A DNA stretch of 64,000 nucleotides, from the NCBI RefSeq assembly GCF_030718085.1, contig NZ_JAVAJF010000001.1:1240001-1304000 (forward strand). Reading direction: 5' to 3'. Of this stretch, positions 34,726-44,575 are shown piece after piece; position 1 is the stretch's first letter; every line of letters starts with the position of its first letter. The translations under genes and the position numbers were made by a program. Source of the stretch: Marinobacter sp. MDS2 (GTDB taxonomy: Bacteria; Pseudomonadota; Gammaproteobacteria; Pseudomonadales; Oleiphilaceae). The notes under the pieces are model-generated. The model did not search any database, was not told where the DNA came from, and saw only the letters and a program-made list of their open reading frames with translations.

Positions 34726-35996
34726 TGGCAACCCACAACTTGAAGCATGCGCTGTTCTGCGCGATCGTCACCGTCGTTATCGCCTACCCGATTCTCGGTT
34801 TGAATCTGGTGGCTCAAGGCACCGAAATCGGTCTGGAAGGCGCAACGCCAACCACCATTATCTCGATCTTTCTGGCCGCCGGTATCGTGTTCTTCTTCCA
34901 GCTGTTCCGTGACAACATCATGGGTAACCTGGGCAAACTGCCCAAGCTGAACCCTTTGAGCGGTCGCGAGCCCATGCCCGATGCCAAGCGCGCAAAAATG
35001 GAGGCCTGGGTGCTCACGGCCATTATCGTGCTGGCGTTATTCTGGCCGTTCGTGGTGTCACGCGGTGCGGTCGATCTGGCCACATTGGTGCTTATCTACA
35101 TCATGCTGGCTTTGGGCCTGAACGTGGTGGTTGGCCTCGCCGGCCTGCTCGATCTCGGCTACGTCGCCTTCTATGCCGTCGGCGCCTACACCTTTGCCCT
35201 GCTGTACCAGTACTTTGGCTTTACCTTCTGGATGGCCTTGCCGGTTGGCGCCTTGCTGGCCGCAACCTTTGGCATGGTGCTCGGATTTCCGGTGTTACGA
35301 CTGCGAGGCGATTATCTGGCCATTGTGACGCTGGGTTTTGGCGAGATTATCCGCATCCTTTTGAACAACTGGACAGCGGTTACCGGCGGCCCTAACGGCA
35401 TTGGCGGCATTCCCGACCCAACCTTGTTCGGTATGGAGTTCGGGCGCAGAGTCAAAGAAGAAGGCAACACCTCCTTCCACGAAACCTTTGGCATCGCCTA
35501 CAGCGGTGAGCACAAGGTCATTTTCCTGTACCTGATCGCCCTGGTGCTCGCGGTTATTACCGCTCTGGTCATCCGCCGCCTGATGCGCATGCCGGTTGGC
35601 CGGGCCTGGGAAGCCCTTCGGGAAGATGAGATTGCTGCTCGCTCCCTTGGTTTGAGCCGCACCGCCGTAAAGCTTTCTGCGTTCACCATCGGCGCCTTCT
35701 TCGCCGGATTCGCCGGTACCGTGTTCGCTTCCAAGCAAGGCTTCATCAGCCCTGAATCCTTTGTCTTCCTGGAATCCGCGATCATTCTGGCGATTGTGGT
35801 ACTGGGCGGCATGGGCTCTCAGATTGGCGTAATTCTCGCGGCTGTTGCCGTCACCATCCTGCCGGAGCTCGCACGTGAGTTCTCAGACTTCCGAATGCTC
35901 GTCTTCGGGGCCGCCATGGTTCTGATGATGGTATGGCGGCCTCAAGGTCTGATGCCTATGCGTCGAATTCCCATTGCACTGCAACGGCAGGAGTGA
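34725..35996 (+). CDS. livM: Branched-chain amino-acid ABC transporter permease LivM
   Basis: Second permease, 423 residues, similar to E. coli LivM (425) in having an extra N-terminal portion before the conserved permease domain. Signatures include [40 protein letters not shown] and [20 protein letters not shown] (the ATPase-contact loop). It forms the channel with LivH. The end is 5 bp before livG. Confidence 0.94.
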   Translation: MATHNLKHALFCAIVTVVIAYPILGLNLVAQGTEIGLEGATPTTIISIFLAAGIVFFFQLFRDNIMGNLGKLPKLNPLSGREPMPDAKRAKMEAWVLTAIIVLALFWPFVVSRGAVDLATLVLIYIMLALGLNVVVGLAGLLDLGYVAFYAVGAYTFALLYQYFGFTFWMALPVGALLAATFGMVLGFPVLRLRGDYLAIVTLGFGEIIRILLNNWTAVTGGPNGIGGIPDPTLFGMEFGRRVKEEGNTSFHETFGIAYSGEHKVIFLYLIALVLAVITALVIRRLMRMPVGRAWEALREDEIAARSLGLSRTAVKLSAFTIGAFFAGFAGTVFASKQGFISPESFVFLESAIILAIVVLGGMGSQIGVILAAVAVTILPELAREFSDFRMLVFGAAMVLMMVWRPQGLMPMRRIPIALQRQE

Positions 35997-36001
35997 CAGG
36001 T

Positions 36002-36757
36002 ATGCTAGAAGTACAAGATCTGTCCATGCGCTTCGGCGGCCTGCTGGCCGTGGATGGCGTGAATCTGGACGTTCAGAACCATGAAATCGTCTCGGTGATC
36101 GGCCCCAACGGTGCCGGCAAAACCACCGTGTTCAACTGCGTTAGCGGATTCTACAAACCCACTGGCGGAAAAATTCTGTTTCAAGGTAAAGAGGTGCAAG
36201 GCAAGCCGGACTACAAGATCTCGCGGCTCGGCATGGTGCGCACCTTCCAGCACGTTCGGTTGTTTAATCAAATGTCGGTGGTCGAGAACCTGCTGGTTGC
36301 TCAACACCGTCATCTCAACACCAACTTGCTTTCCGGGCTGATAAAAACGCCGGACTATCGATCCCGGGAAAAGCGTTCGCTGGACAAAGCGGCTTATTGG
36401 CTCGAACGGGTGGGCCTGCTGGAACTCGCCAACCGTGAAGCCGGCAACCTCGCCTATGGCCAGCAACGCCGTTTGGAGATCGCGCGCTGCATGGTCACCG
36501 AACCCAAGCTGCTGATGCTTGACGAGCCCGCAGCCGGCCTCAACCCGGCTGAAACCAAGGATCTCAATCAGCTGATCATGAGCCTGAAAGAGGATTACAA
36601 CGTTTCAGTGCTGCTCATCGAGCACGACATGAGCCTCGTGATGGACATTTCCGACCGGATTACCGTCATCAACCAGGGGCGCCCCCTGGCCAGCGGTACC
36701 CCCGACGAAGTTCGCCAGAACGACGACGTGATCAAAGCTTATCTGGGCGAGGCCTGA
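36002..36757 (+). CDS. livG: Branched-chain amino-acid ABC transporter ATP-binding protein LivG
   Basis: ATPase of 251 residues. The ATG at 36002 has CAGGAGTGACAGGT just before it; the frame is open upstream only inside livM. Walker A is GPNGAGKTTVFN, followed by the family insert MVRTFQHVRLFNQMSVVENL. The signature LAYGQQRRLEIARCM and Walker B LLMLDEPAAGLNP follow. LivG-type ATPases have this LAYGQQRRLEIAR form of the signature. Confidence 0.95.
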   Translation: MLEVQDLSMRFGGLLAVDGVNLDVQNHEIVSVIGPNGAGKTTVFNCVSGFYKPTGGKILFQGKEVQGKPDYKISRLGMVRTFQHVRLFNQMSVVENLLVAQHRHLNTNLLSGLIKTPDYRSREKRSLDKAAYWLERVGLLELANREAGNLAYGQQRRLEIARCMVTEPKLLMLDEPAAGLNPAETKDLNQLIMSLKEDYNVSVLLIEHDMSLVMDISDRITVINQGRPLASGTPDEVRQNDDVIKAYLGEA

Positions 36758-36766
36758 GGAATAACC

Positions 36767-37468
36767 ATGCTAGTACTGGAAAACGTTCATACGCATTACG
36801 GCAAAATCGAGGCTTTGCACGGTGTCTCGGTTGAAGTGAACAAGGGGGAGATTGTTTCGTTGATTGGCGCCAACGGTGCCGGTAAAACCACTCTGCTGAT
36901 GACGGTCTGCGGAAACCCGCAAGCCAGTTCCGGGCGCATTATTTTGGAAGGCAAAGACATCACCCACGACGCCACCTCCACCATTATGCGCTCCGGCATT
37001 GCCATCGTGCCCGAAGGCCGGCGCGTGTTTTCCGGCCTGACGGTCGAAGAAAACCTGCATATGGGCGGGTTCTTCAACACCAAGGCCGAGATTCGCAAAA
37101 GCCAGGATCACGTTTACGAGCTGTTCCCCCGGCTCAAGGAGCGGGAAAACCAACGAGCCGGCACCATGTCAGGCGGTGAGCAGCAAATGCTTGCCATTGG
37201 TCGGGCCCTGATGAGTAAGCCCAAGATGATCATTCTGGACGAGCCGTCGCTGGGCTTGGCGCCGATCATCATTCAGCAGATCTTCGAGATCATCGGCCAT
37301 TTGCGAGACGAGGGCATCACCGTGTTTCTTGTTGAGCAGAACGCGCATCAAGCGCTGAACCTGGCCGACCGGGGCTATGTCCTCGAAACCGGAAAAATCC
37401 GGCTACACGATACCGGCAAGAACTTGCTGAGCAACCCGGAAGTTCGGGAGGCGTATCTGGGGGGCTGA
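36767..37468 (+). CDS. livF: Branched-chain amino-acid ABC transporter ATP-binding protein LivF
   Basis: Second ATPase, 233 residues. Walker A GANGAGKTTLLM, the LivF-specific IVPEGRRVFSGLTVEENLHM, signature MSGGEQQMLAIGRALM and Walker B IILDEPSLGLAP are in place. It starts 9 bp after livG with GAGGAATAACC as ribosome site. It ends the operon and is followed directly by a strong bidirectional terminator. Confidence 0.95.
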   Translation: MLVLENVHTHYGKIEALHGVSVEVNKGEIVSLIGANGAGKTTLLMTVCGNPQASSGRIILEGKDITHDATSTIMRSGIAIVPEGRRVFSGLTVEENLHMGGFFNTKAEIRKSQDHVYELFPRLKERENQRAGTMSGGEQQMLAIGRALMSKPKMIILDEPSLGLAPIIIQQIFEIIGHLRDEGITVFLVEQNAHQALNLADRGYVLETGKIRLHDTGKNLLSNPEVREAYLGG

Positions 37469-37480
37469 CCAGCCCCATCA

Positions 37481-37523
37481 AAAAAGCCGGAGCAGGGTTA
37501 AACCCCTCTCCGGCTTTTTTTTG
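37481..37523. terminator. Bidirectional terminator between livF and the small lipoprotein gene
   Basis: AAAAAGCCGGAG / CTCCGGCTTTTT arms with T8 on the plus side and T6 on the minus side, placed between two convergent genes. Confidence 0.9.
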
Positions 37524-37536
37524 CCAATCACGAAGC

Positions 37537-37983
37537 TTATTTGATGCTTCGGATGGTGCCTTTGTAACCTTCAACTTTTACGTCGATGGTGCCAAAGAAG
37601 CCGTAGCCTTCCTGCTTGATGGTGTAGCGAGGTGCTACGATCACATCAGCGCCGGACTCGGTAATGGCGTTGTAAGCTGCTGCAGACTTCACTTTTTCAG
37701 TCAAAGAAGCGCCGCCCAGTGAAAGCAGAGAACCGCCACCGTTAGCACCGTAAGCAACACCGTCAGCGTATTCGTGCTCGGCACCCAGAGTCAGCAGACC
37801 AAACAGCTGAGTAACAGAGGATTCGCCAGTGATCTTTTCGCCAACTTCGATGTCAGCTTTTACGTCAGTGGCAACAACACCGGTCAGGGGCAGAGAAGGA
37901 GCACTGGTGTTCAGTGAGCTACAACCAGTCAACGCGCCGGCCATTACAAGGCTTGAGGCAATAAGCAATTTTTTCACAATCAT
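37537..37983 (-). CDS. Small lipoprotein of unknown function
   Basis: Protein of 148 residues with a lipoprotein signal (MIVKKLLIASSLVMAGALTG) and lipobox LTGCSS. The mature part includes PLTGVVATDVKADIEVGEKI and ITESGADVIVAPRYTIKQEG. The layout (signal, TDVK, a small-residue middle, a repeated GADVIVAP-type strand) resembles TRL-like/DUF small lipoproteins, but I am not certain of the family. A Gly-rich central region is present. It is a single gene with its own terminator. Confidence 0.7.
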   Translation of the reverse strand: MIVKKLLIASSLVMAGALTGCSSLNTSAPSLPLTGVVATDVKADIEVGEKITGESSVTQLFGLLTLGAEHEYADGVAYGANGGGSLLSLGGASLTEKVKSAAAYNAITESGADVIVAPRYTIKQEGYGFFGTIDVKVEGYKGTIRSIK

Positions 37984-38274
37984 GTCTCCATGTGTCTTTA
38001 TAGGTCGCCATCTTGGCGGGCGGAACTATACGGAACCCGGCCTTCTATGACAAGAAAACATAACTCCGAACTTTATAATCAAATTAGTAATAAGAACCTG
38101 TTCATAAAATTGGGCTAAGTACCTCGTATAGTTTGCGTTTTTGCAAATTTGTCTATACTTACCTGAGCGGTTTGCAAGCTGGGCTTTCACCCTCGGGCCG
38201 TTCTCATCTAATAAATGATCAGCCTTACGTTTAGGCGTTTTGTGACGAGAGAAAAACCACACAAGGAGTGGATA

Positions 38275-38739
38275 ATGAAAAAACTGATCGCAGGTGCAAT
38301 TCTTCTAGGTGCTTCTTCTATGGCCTTCGCGCAGCCGGGCTGTGGTGTCGGTGCCATGATCTGGAAGGGACAGTCTGGCATTGCTCCACACGTGCTGGCA
38401 GCGACCACCAACGGAACCTTTGGTAACCAGACCTTTGGTATGACCACCGGTACTTTGGGTTGCTCCACCAACCAGTCCGTGCAATCTATGGCTATGTACA
38501 TGGACAGCAACATCGACAAGGTTGCCCGTGACATGTCCCGCGGCTCCGGTGAAAACCTGGACACTCTCGCCGTACTTCTTGGCGTAGAAGAAGCGGACCG
38601 CGCTGACTTCCGTCAGGTACTGCAGGATAACTTCGCAACCATCTTCCCGAACTCTGAAACCACTTCTGGCGAAGCGGTAGACGCAATCGTAGCCCTGCTT
38701 GAGCAGAACAAATCTCTGAGCAAATACGTGGCGGCCTAA
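38275..38739 (+). CDS. DUF3015-type secreted protein
   Basis: Protein of 154 residues, starting at the ATG at 38275 with AAGGAGTGGATA just before it. The signal peptide MKKLIAGAILLGASSMAFA is cleaved before QPGCG. The conserved GCGVGAMIWKGQSGIAPHVL and TGTLGCSTNQ with two cysteine-containing GC motifs identify DUF3015. The C-terminal half is helical. The family is periplasmic with no settled function. It is 35 bp before a DUF4105 gene; the two are a recurring pair in marine gammaproteobacteria and form an operon here with a hydrolase. Confidence 0.8.
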   Translation: MKKLIAGAILLGASSMAFAQPGCGVGAMIWKGQSGIAPHVLAATTNGTFGNQTFGMTTGTLGCSTNQSVQSMAMYMDSNIDKVARDMSRGSGENLDTLAVLLGVEEADRADFRQVLQDNFATIFPNSETTSGEAVDAIVALLEQNKSLSKYVAA

Positions 38740-38774
38740 TCGCCTAACCCCGAAGGATTGAACCTGCGCCACGG

Positions 38775-40688
38775 ATGGCGCACTATCCTATTCTTCACTC
38801 AAACCGGATGTACCAAACACCCATGGGCTACCTCTTGCGCACTGGGCAGGCTGCATTATGGCTTGCTGGCACCTTGGCAACCCACACTGCCTTCGCTTCA
38901 AACCTTGAAAACCTGCACGAACATCCCGTTTGGCTCACGCTCGGCCACTATCACGAAAATCGTTTTGGTTCCGGCTACACCAGTCAGGCCGACGATCCTG
39001 CGTTTTTCCTGAGCGAGGGCGGCAAGACTAATCCCCAGGCAGAACTCGAAGCGACGCTTGCCGCCATACAACAGCCCGGCAAAGGTGACGACCACGCCCG
39101 GTGCCGCTTCCCTGCCCGGGATGCCTGGCTGCGTGACCAGCTCGACTTGCCCGAGGAACCAGTAAGCTGCCCGGCGTATGACGACTGGGCGGACACCTTG
39201 AATACTGAAAAAGTGACGCTTGTATTTGCCGCGTCCTACCTGAACAGCCCGTCGTCCATGTTTGGTCACACGTTTCTGCGACTAGACCCTCCCCAAGACG
39301 ACAACGAAACTGATCTGCTGTTGGCAAATACCATCTCCTATGCCGCCGACGCGGCCGAACACGACAGCGAACTGCTGTTCGCCTATCGCGGCATCTTCGG
39401 AGGCTACCCGGGCATTACGGCGATCAAGCCTTATTACGAAATGATCCGCCTGTACAACGACATCGAACACCGGGATTTGTGGGAATACACCCTGAATCTG
39501 AGCCAGCAGGAAGTCGACACCATGCTGACCCACACCTGGGAAATTCAGGACAAGAACTTTGATTACTATTTCTTCGACGAAAACTGCGCCTACCGCTTAC
39601 TGGCACTCATCGATGTGGCTCGCCCAGGCACAGACCTCTTAGAAGAAGTGAGCACTCACGCCATACCCTCCGATACGGTGCGCTGGGTGCGTGACAAAAA
39701 CCTGGTAGAAAGCATCCATTACCGCCCGTCCGCCGCGACAGCGGTTAGCCACAGTCTGGAATCCCTGCCGGACGACCACCAAACCATTGCCGCTGCAATC
39801 GCCAACGGCTACGTGAAGGTAGGCGATCCGGAGGTACAACAACTGCCTGTCGGCGAAAAAGCCCGCTTGCTGGATGCCACCTACGACTACGTGCGCTACC
39901 AGAGCGAAGCCGACAATTGGCCGCGAGAGTTTGCGGCACCGTTATCGCACCAGCTGTTGGTTACCCGCAGCCAAATCGACAACGCCAAACCGATTCCCCC
40001 GGTGGCAGAACCAACCGTGCGAGACGACCAGGGCCACGACACATTCAGACTCAGCCTGAGTTCCGGCCAATTGGCTCACAACGAATTCACTGAACTGACC
40101 ATCCGGCCGGCCTATCACGACGTCGTTGATCCCCCCGAAGGCTACCGAACCGGTGCGCAGCTGCAATTCCTGCGACTGGATGCACGGCTCTATCACGACA
40201 ACGATGAACTGCAGGTCGAACAAATCACCGGCGTCGAAATACGCTCCTTGAGCCCCCGCAACCAGTTCTTCTCGCCCACGTCCTGGCAAGTCGGCTTCGG
40301 CGGCCGCCGCACCGACACGGGAACCCAGCGGGTGCTCGCGCCATATCTGGAAGGTGGAGCCGGAGGCAGCTGGAGCCTCGGCGACAACAGCCAAGTCTTC
40401 GCCCTGGCCACGGCTGATCTTGAAATCGACGATGACATCCGCCGCGGCTACGACTTTGCCCCGGGCGCAGACCTTGGCGTACTGCACCAAAGCCCCCGCG
40501 TCAGCCTACTGGGCGGAGTTAAAACCAAAGCGTGGATCGTCAGCAGCCAACACCGCCAAGACCAGCTCTACCTGAAAGCCAACTACCACATCGGCCGAGA
40601 ATTCAGCCTATTCACCGAATTCACCCGAGAAGACCACTTCGACAGGTACCAAAGCACATGGCAGGCAGGCATCCACGCGTACTTCTGA
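38775..40688 (+). CDS. DUF4105 / Lnb-type periplasmic protein with C-terminal barrel-like domain
   Basis: Protein of 637 residues. The N-terminal domain (about residues 95-330) is DUF4105, now linked to Lnb lipoprotein N-acyltransferases. The candidate catalytic histidine is in NSPSSMFGHTFLRL and the cysteine in YYFFDENCAYRLL, an arrangement like NlpC/P60-type papain folds. The last 200 residues (SFRL..., ending WQAGIHAYF) alternate like outer-membrane beta strands. A signal peptide is present if translation begins at one of the inner ATGs (38808 or 38823); the 38775 start gives a longer leader, so the exact start is unsure. It follows a DUF3015 gene and overlaps the next gene by 31 bp. Confidence 0.8.
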   Translation: MAHYPILHSNRMYQTPMGYLLRTGQAALWLAGTLATHTAFASNLENLHEHPVWLTLGHYHENRFGSGYTSQADDPAFFLSEGGKTNPQAELEATLAAIQQPGKGDDHARCRFPARDAWLRDQLDLPEEPVSCPAYDDWADTLNTEKVTLVFAASYLNSPSSMFGHTFLRLDPPQDDNETDLLLANTISYAADAAEHDSELLFAYRGIFGGYPGITAIKPYYEMIRLYNDIEHRDLWEYTLNLSQQEVDTMLTHTWEIQDKNFDYYFFDENCAYRLLALIDVARPGTDLLEEVSTHAIPSDTVRWVRDKNLVESIHYRPSAATAVSHSLESLPDDHQTIAAAIANGYVKVGDPEVQQLPVGEKARLLDATYDYVRYQSEADNWPREFAAPLSHQLLVTRSQIDNAKPIPPVAEPTVRDDQGHDTFRLSLSSGQLAHNEFTELTIRPAYHDVVDPPEGYRTGAQLQFLRLDARLYHDNDELQVEQITGVEIRSLSPRNQFFSPTSWQVGFGGRRTDTGTQRVLAPYLEGGAGGSWSLGDNSQVFALATADLEIDDDIRRGYDFAPGADLGVLHQSPRVSLLGGVKTKAWIVSSQHRQDQLYLKANYHIGREFSLFTEFTREDHFDRYQSTWQAGIHAYF

Positions 40689-41521
40689 GCCCAAAAACGC
40701 TCACCAGCGTTTTCTTGGTGTTTTTGGCACTGCTGCAAACCGGTTGCAGCAGTGTTTTCTTCTATCCAAACAACACCACCTACATCACCCCGGACCGACT
40801 CGAACTGGACTACGAAAACGTCTTCCTGAACACCCCCGACGGCGAAACCCTCCACGGCTGGTGGCTACTCGCTAAAACTGACGGCCCGCCAAAAGGCACC
40901 ATTTACTACCTCCACGGCAACGCCCAAAACGTAAGTGCTCACATACTCAACATCGCCTGGCTGCCAGAGGAAGGCTACAACGTCTTCACCATAGACTACC
41001 GAGGCTACGGCCAATCCACCGGCGCTCCCGACATCGAAGGCGCCCTGCACGACGTAGAAACCGGCCTGCGCTGGCTTGCCGAACACCATACGGATCAACC
41101 GCTCTTCCTCCTCGGCCAAAGCCTCGGCGGCGCACTAGGGATTGCCCTTGCCAACGAATGGGTACAACGCAACGAACAACCCGAACTCAACGGCGTGATC
41201 CTGGACGGCACCTTCTCCGGCTTCCGCTACATCGCCCGCGAAAAACTCAACAACTTCTGGCTAACCTGGCCCGTCCAATACCCCCTGAGCTGGACCATCC
41301 CCGACGACTACGAAGGCGTCGATCGCATTGCAGGCATAGCACCCGTGCCGGTTATGATCATCCACAGCATCCGGGACGGCATCATCCCGTTCCACCACGG
41401 CACAAGGCTCTATGATGCCGCTGAACATCCCAAAGAATTTCTCCAGACGGACACCCCCCACGCAGCCACATTCGTGATTCCTGCGTACCGTGAGGCGGTT
41501 CTGGAGTTTATGGAGAAATGA
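40658..41521 (+). CDS. Alpha/beta hydrolase lipoprotein
   Basis: Protein of 287 residues from ATG 40658, which overlaps the previous gene by 31 bp. A lipoprotein signal with lipobox LLQTGCSS is followed by FFYPNN and an alpha/beta-hydrolase fold. YLHGNAQN is the oxyanion strand, LLGQSLGGALGIAL carries the nucleophile serine, an aspartate lies in HSIRDGIIP and a histidine in DTPHAATF. It resembles the YfhR/BEM46 group. Substrate unknown; an ester or acyl group in the envelope is plausible. Co-transcription with the DUF4105/Lnb-like gene hints at lipid-related envelope work, which is inference. Confidence 0.82.
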   Translation: MAGRHPRVLLSPKTLTSVFLVFLALLQTGCSSVFFYPNNTTYITPDRLELDYENVFLNTPDGETLHGWWLLAKTDGPPKGTIYYLHGNAQNVSAHILNIAWLPEEGYNVFTIDYRGYGQSTGAPDIEGALHDVETGLRWLAEHHTDQPLFLLGQSLGGALGIALANEWVQRNEQPELNGVILDGTFSGFRYIAREKLNNFWLTWPVQYPLSWTIPDDYEGVDRIAGIAPVPVMIIHSIRDGIIPFHHGTRLYDAAEHPKEFLQTDTPHAATFVIPAYREAVLEFMEK

Positions 41522-41580
41522 AGTGCCACAAAAAGTGCACTTGCTAGGCAGCTGTAGCAGCCACACAGAGTCTGATGCGG

Positions 41581-41684
41581 AGGTTGGATGAGCCCTTCCC
41601 AAAAGTCTTGAGGGCCAAGGACGGCCCGAAAGAAGCGCACATGGATGTGCTCGTAGCGTCTTTTGGGAAGGGCTCATCCGGCCT
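41581..41684 (-). repeat. Variable-stem/conserved-core repeat, copy B (inverted)
   Basis: A 20-bp perfect inverted repeat (GGATGAGCCCTTCCCAAAAG at 41586-41605 with its complement at 41660-41679) extends by five more positions, two of them G-T. It encloses a 54-base centre at 41606-41659. Read on the minus strand, the centre matches copies A and C at 47 of 54 positions against A. Among the changes, one base pair of the inner hairpin goes from A-T to G-C (positions 33/48 of the core). It lies between convergent genes, before the shared terminator. Confidence 0.85.
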
Positions 41685-41718
41685 CAGCACGACCCCCAAG
41701 CTAAACCGCATAGAAACG

Positions 41719-41744
41719 AAAAAACCCGCCAAAAGGCGGGTTTT
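41719..41744. terminator. Bidirectional terminator between the hydrolase and pnp
   Basis: AAAACCCGCC / GGCGGGTTTT with loop AAAA; A and T runs on either side serve both convergent genes. Confidence 0.88.
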
Positions 41745-41764
41745 CTCAAGACAAACCAGAAATC

Positions 41765-43885
41765 TTAGTCAGCGAATTCAGTTGCCTGCTCGCCTTCCTT
41801 AACTTCCTTCATCGACAGCTTAACGCGGCCACGGTTGTCCACATCCAGAACCTTAACCAGAACTTCCTGACCTTCGCTCAGCTCATCAGTCACGTTCTCG
41901 ATACGACGCTCAGAGATCTGGGAAATGTGCACCAGACCATCCTTGCCAGGCAGAATGTTCACAAACGCACCGAAGTCCACAATCCGCTCAACGCGGCCCT
42001 TGTAGATAGCGCCCACTTCGATCTCAGCCGTGATTTCCTTAACACGATTCATCGCCGCCTGAGCCGCTTCACCGTTCTCGGCGTAGATCTTCACATTACC
42101 GTCGTCATCCAGATCGATAGACGCACCGGTCTCATCACAGATAGAACGGATAGTCGCGCCACCCTTACCGATCACGTCACGGATCTTGTCCGGATGGATC
42201 TTGATAGTGGTGATGCTCGGCGCACGATCAGACAGCTCGGTGCGCGGCTCGGAGATAACCTTGTTCATCTCGTCCAGGATGTGCAAACGCGCAGCCTGTG
42301 CCTGCTCAAGAGCAAGTTCCATGATCTCGTCAGTGATACCGTTGATCTTGATATCCATCTGCAGCGCAGTGATACCTTCTTTGGTACCCGCAACCTTGAA
42401 GTCCATGTCGCCCAAGTGATCTTCGTCACCGAGGATGTCGGTCAGAACAGCGAACTTCTCGCCTTCCTTAACCAGACCCATCGCAATACCGGCAACCGGT
42501 GCCTTGATCGGAACACCCGCGTCCATCAACGCAAGGCTGGAACCACATACGGAAGCCATAGAGCTGGAACCGTTGGATTCAGTGATCTCGGAAACCGAAC
42601 GAATCGCATACGGGAACTCTTCAATAGTCGGCATAACCGCCAGAACACCACGCTTGGCCAAACGACCGTGGCCCACTTCACGACGACCCGGAGTACCTAC
42701 ACGGCCGGCTTCACCGACAGAGTACGGAGGGAAGTTGTAGTGGAACATGAACGGGTCTTTGCGCTCGCCTTCCAGTGCGTCAATGGTCTGAACGTCACGG
42801 GTGGTACCCAGAGTGGTGGTTACGATCGCCTGAGTTTCACCACGGGTGAACAGGGCAGAACCGTGAACAGAAGGCAGAATGCCCACTTCCACTTCGATCG
42901 GACGAACGGTCTTGTTGTCACGGCCATCGATACGCGGCTTGCCATCGATAACTTGCTGACGAACAACCGTCTTCTCAACTTTGCCGAAGTACTTCTTCAC
43001 CAAGTCGGCAGAAGGCTGACCTTCTTCTTCACCGGCCAGCTTCTCAACGGCCGCAGCTTTGATTTCGCCCAGACGCTCGTAACGAGCCATCTTGTCGCGA
43101 ATGGCATAAGCTTCTTCGATCTGCCCAACAAACTCCGCTTTGATCGCATCCAGCAGTCCGGTGTCTTCCGGCTCTGGCTGCCAATCCCAACGCGGCTTGC
43201 CGTTCTCGGCTGCAAATTCTTTGATCGCGTTGATCGCGGTCTGCATTTCTTGGTGAGCGTACAGAACGCCACCCAGCATCTGATCTTCAGACAGGCCTTT
43301 GGCTTCAGATTCAACCATCAGAACCGCTTCATCAGTACCGGCAACAACCATGTCCAGAAGAGAGGTTTCCAGCTCTTCGAAAGACGGGTTCAGGAAGTAA
43401 CCTTTGTCGTTGGTGAAACCAACGCGCGCAGCACCGATCGGGCCGTCAAAAGGAATACCAGAGATTGCCAGGGCAGCAGAAGCGGCCAACATGGCGGCGA
43501 TATCCGGGTCCTGCTTCTTGTCGGTCGACATAACCGTCAGAATCAACTGAACTTCGTTCATGAAGCCAGTCGGGAACAGAGGACGAATCGGACGGTCGAT
43601 CAGACGCGAGGTCAGAGTTTCTTTCTCGGAAGGACGACCTTCACGCTTGAAGAAACCACCGGGGATTTTACCCGCAGCGTAAGTCTTCTCGGAGTAGTTA
43701 ACGGTCAGCGGGAAGAAAGGCTGGCCCGGCTTCGCTTCACGGACACCAACAACGGTACCCAGAACGGAGGTATCACCACAGGTAACCACTACAGAACCGG
43801 TTGCCTGACGCGCTACACGGCCGGTTTCCAGTGTGAAGGTGTGTCCACCCATTTCAAATGTTTTCGTACGTGGTTGCAGATCCAC
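41765..43885 (-). CDS. pnp: Polyribonucleotide nucleotidyltransferase (PNPase)
   Basis: Phosphorolytic 3'-5' exoribonuclease, 706 residues, the usual length. Two RNase PH cores (start [20 protein letters not shown], then [16 protein letters not shown] in the second) are followed by a KH domain ([20 protein letters not shown]) and an S1 domain ([20 protein letters not shown]). The start is GTG, preceded by GCAGGAGTAAATT. It follows rpsO with a structured 343-bp gap containing hairpins, the arrangement in which RNase III cleavage and PNPase autocontrol are known in E. coli. Confidence 0.97.
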   Translation of the reverse strand: MDLQPRTKTFEMGGHTFTLETGRVARQATGSVVVTCGDTSVLGTVVGVREAKPGQPFFPLTVNYSEKTYAAGKIPGGFFKREGRPSEKETLTSRLIDRPIRPLFPTGFMNEVQLILTVMSTDKKQDPDIAAMLAASAALAISGIPFDGPIGAARVGFTNDKGYFLNPSFEELETSLLDMVVAGTDEAVLMVESEAKGLSEDQMLGGVLYAHQEMQTAINAIKEFAAENGKPRWDWQPEPEDTGLLDAIKAEFVGQIEEAYAIRDKMARYERLGEIKAAAVEKLAGEEEGQPSADLVKKYFGKVEKTVVRQQVIDGKPRIDGRDNKTVRPIEVEVGILPSVHGSALFTRGETQAIVTTTLGTTRDVQTIDALEGERKDPFMFHYNFPPYSVGEAGRVGTPGRREVGHGRLAKRGVLAVMPTIEEFPYAIRSVSEITESNGSSSMASVCGSSLALMDAGVPIKAPVAGIAMGLVKEGEKFAVLTDILGDEDHLGDMDFKVAGTKEGITALQMDIKINGITDEIMELALEQAQAARLHILDEMNKVISEPRTELSDRAPSITTIKIHPDKIRDVIGKGGATIRSICDETGASIDLDDDGNVKIYAENGEAAQAAMNRVKEITAEIEVGAIYKGRVERIVDFGAFVNILPGKDGLVHISQISERRIENVTDELSEGQEVLVKVLDVDNRGRVKLSMKEVKEGEQATEFAD

Positions 43886-44013
43886 AATTTACTCCTGCTT
43901 TCAACTGTTTAATACGTGGCTGATAACTGAACGATTCAGCATAGCCCGTGTTTTCCATTTATGCCGCAGCAGTCTGAACTGTGAACCAAAAGGCAACCCG
44001 TCTGAAAGCTAAC

Positions 44014-44057
44014 AGGCTGTCGCAAAAACCCGGCAACGCCCCGGCTTTTCGACAACC
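44014..44057 (-). promoter_or_regulatory. Long imperfect stem in the pnp leader
   Basis: AGGCTGTCGCAAAAACCCGG (44014-44033) pairs imperfectly with CCGGCTTTTCGACAACCT (44041-44058) across a seven-base loop, about 130-170 bases before pnp. Position and shape match the RNase III-cut stem that controls pnp in E. coli. The functional link is inference. Confidence 0.55.
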
Positions 44058-44173
44058 TGCTTTCAATATCGGCTTTCCATTACGACAGGGAAAATCCTTT
44101 GGTGTCACGGACAAATCAACTGCAGCAGATGACCGCCTGGTTGCCTTACCAGCAAGCGCAGACAGCGGGGGAG

Positions 44174-44209
44174 AAAACTCGGCTGGCCACGGGAAACCCC
44201 GGGCCAGCC
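44174..44209 (-). terminator. Partial terminator after rpsO
   Basis: GGCTGGCC / GGCCAGCC perfect arms with a 13-base loop lie 20 bp after the rpsO stop. Only TTTT follows on the minus strand, so readthrough to pnp is expected. Confidence 0.65.
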
Positions 44210-44228
44210 TTCAGGTCACTAAATCCGA

Positions 44229-44498
44229 TTAGCGACGCAGACCCAAACGCTTGATCAACTCAAGGTAACGGTCAGCATTCTTACGCTTCAGGTAGTCCAG
44301 CAGCTTACGACGCTGGTTTACCATACGGATAAGACCACGGCGGGAATGGTGATCCTGCTTGTTGGCCTTAAAGTGATCCTGCAGCTTGTTGATGTTAGCG
44401 GTCAGCAGAGCCACCTGAACTTCAGGGGAACCGGTATCGCCTTCACCTTGCTGAAAATCGGTAACGATTTGAGCTTTCTCACTGGCAGAAAGTGCCAT
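44229..44498 (-). CDS. rpsO: 30S ribosomal protein S15
   Basis: Ribosomal protein of 89 residues, universal length. The sequence [20 protein letters not shown] through [19 protein letters not shown] is typical. The ATG at 44498 has GAGGTGTAAT before it. It binds 16S rRNA in the 30S platform and represses its own translation in related bacteria. Gene order truB-rpsO-pnp is conserved. Confidence 0.98.
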   Translation of the reverse strand: MALSASEKAQIVTDFQQGEGDTGSPEVQVALLTANINKLQDHFKANKQDHHSRRGLIRMVNQRRKLLDYLKRKNADRYLELIKRLGLRR

Positions 44499-44575
44499 AT
44501 TACACCTCATTGTTTGCGATGCTGAAAAATCCGGCCGAACCGCGCATCTCTACAGCCCGGCTACACAGCGGCAGC

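Noticed and set aside
41927..43912. Open frame of 661 codons opposite pnp
   Set aside because: Mirror of the pnp coding frame, with no recognisable domain and a Thr/Arg/His-biased composition typical of antisense frames.
43981..44232. Plus-strand frame of 83 codons between pnp and rpsO
   Set aside because: It lies on the antisense strand of the structured rpsO-pnp spacer and has no ribosome site or domain.
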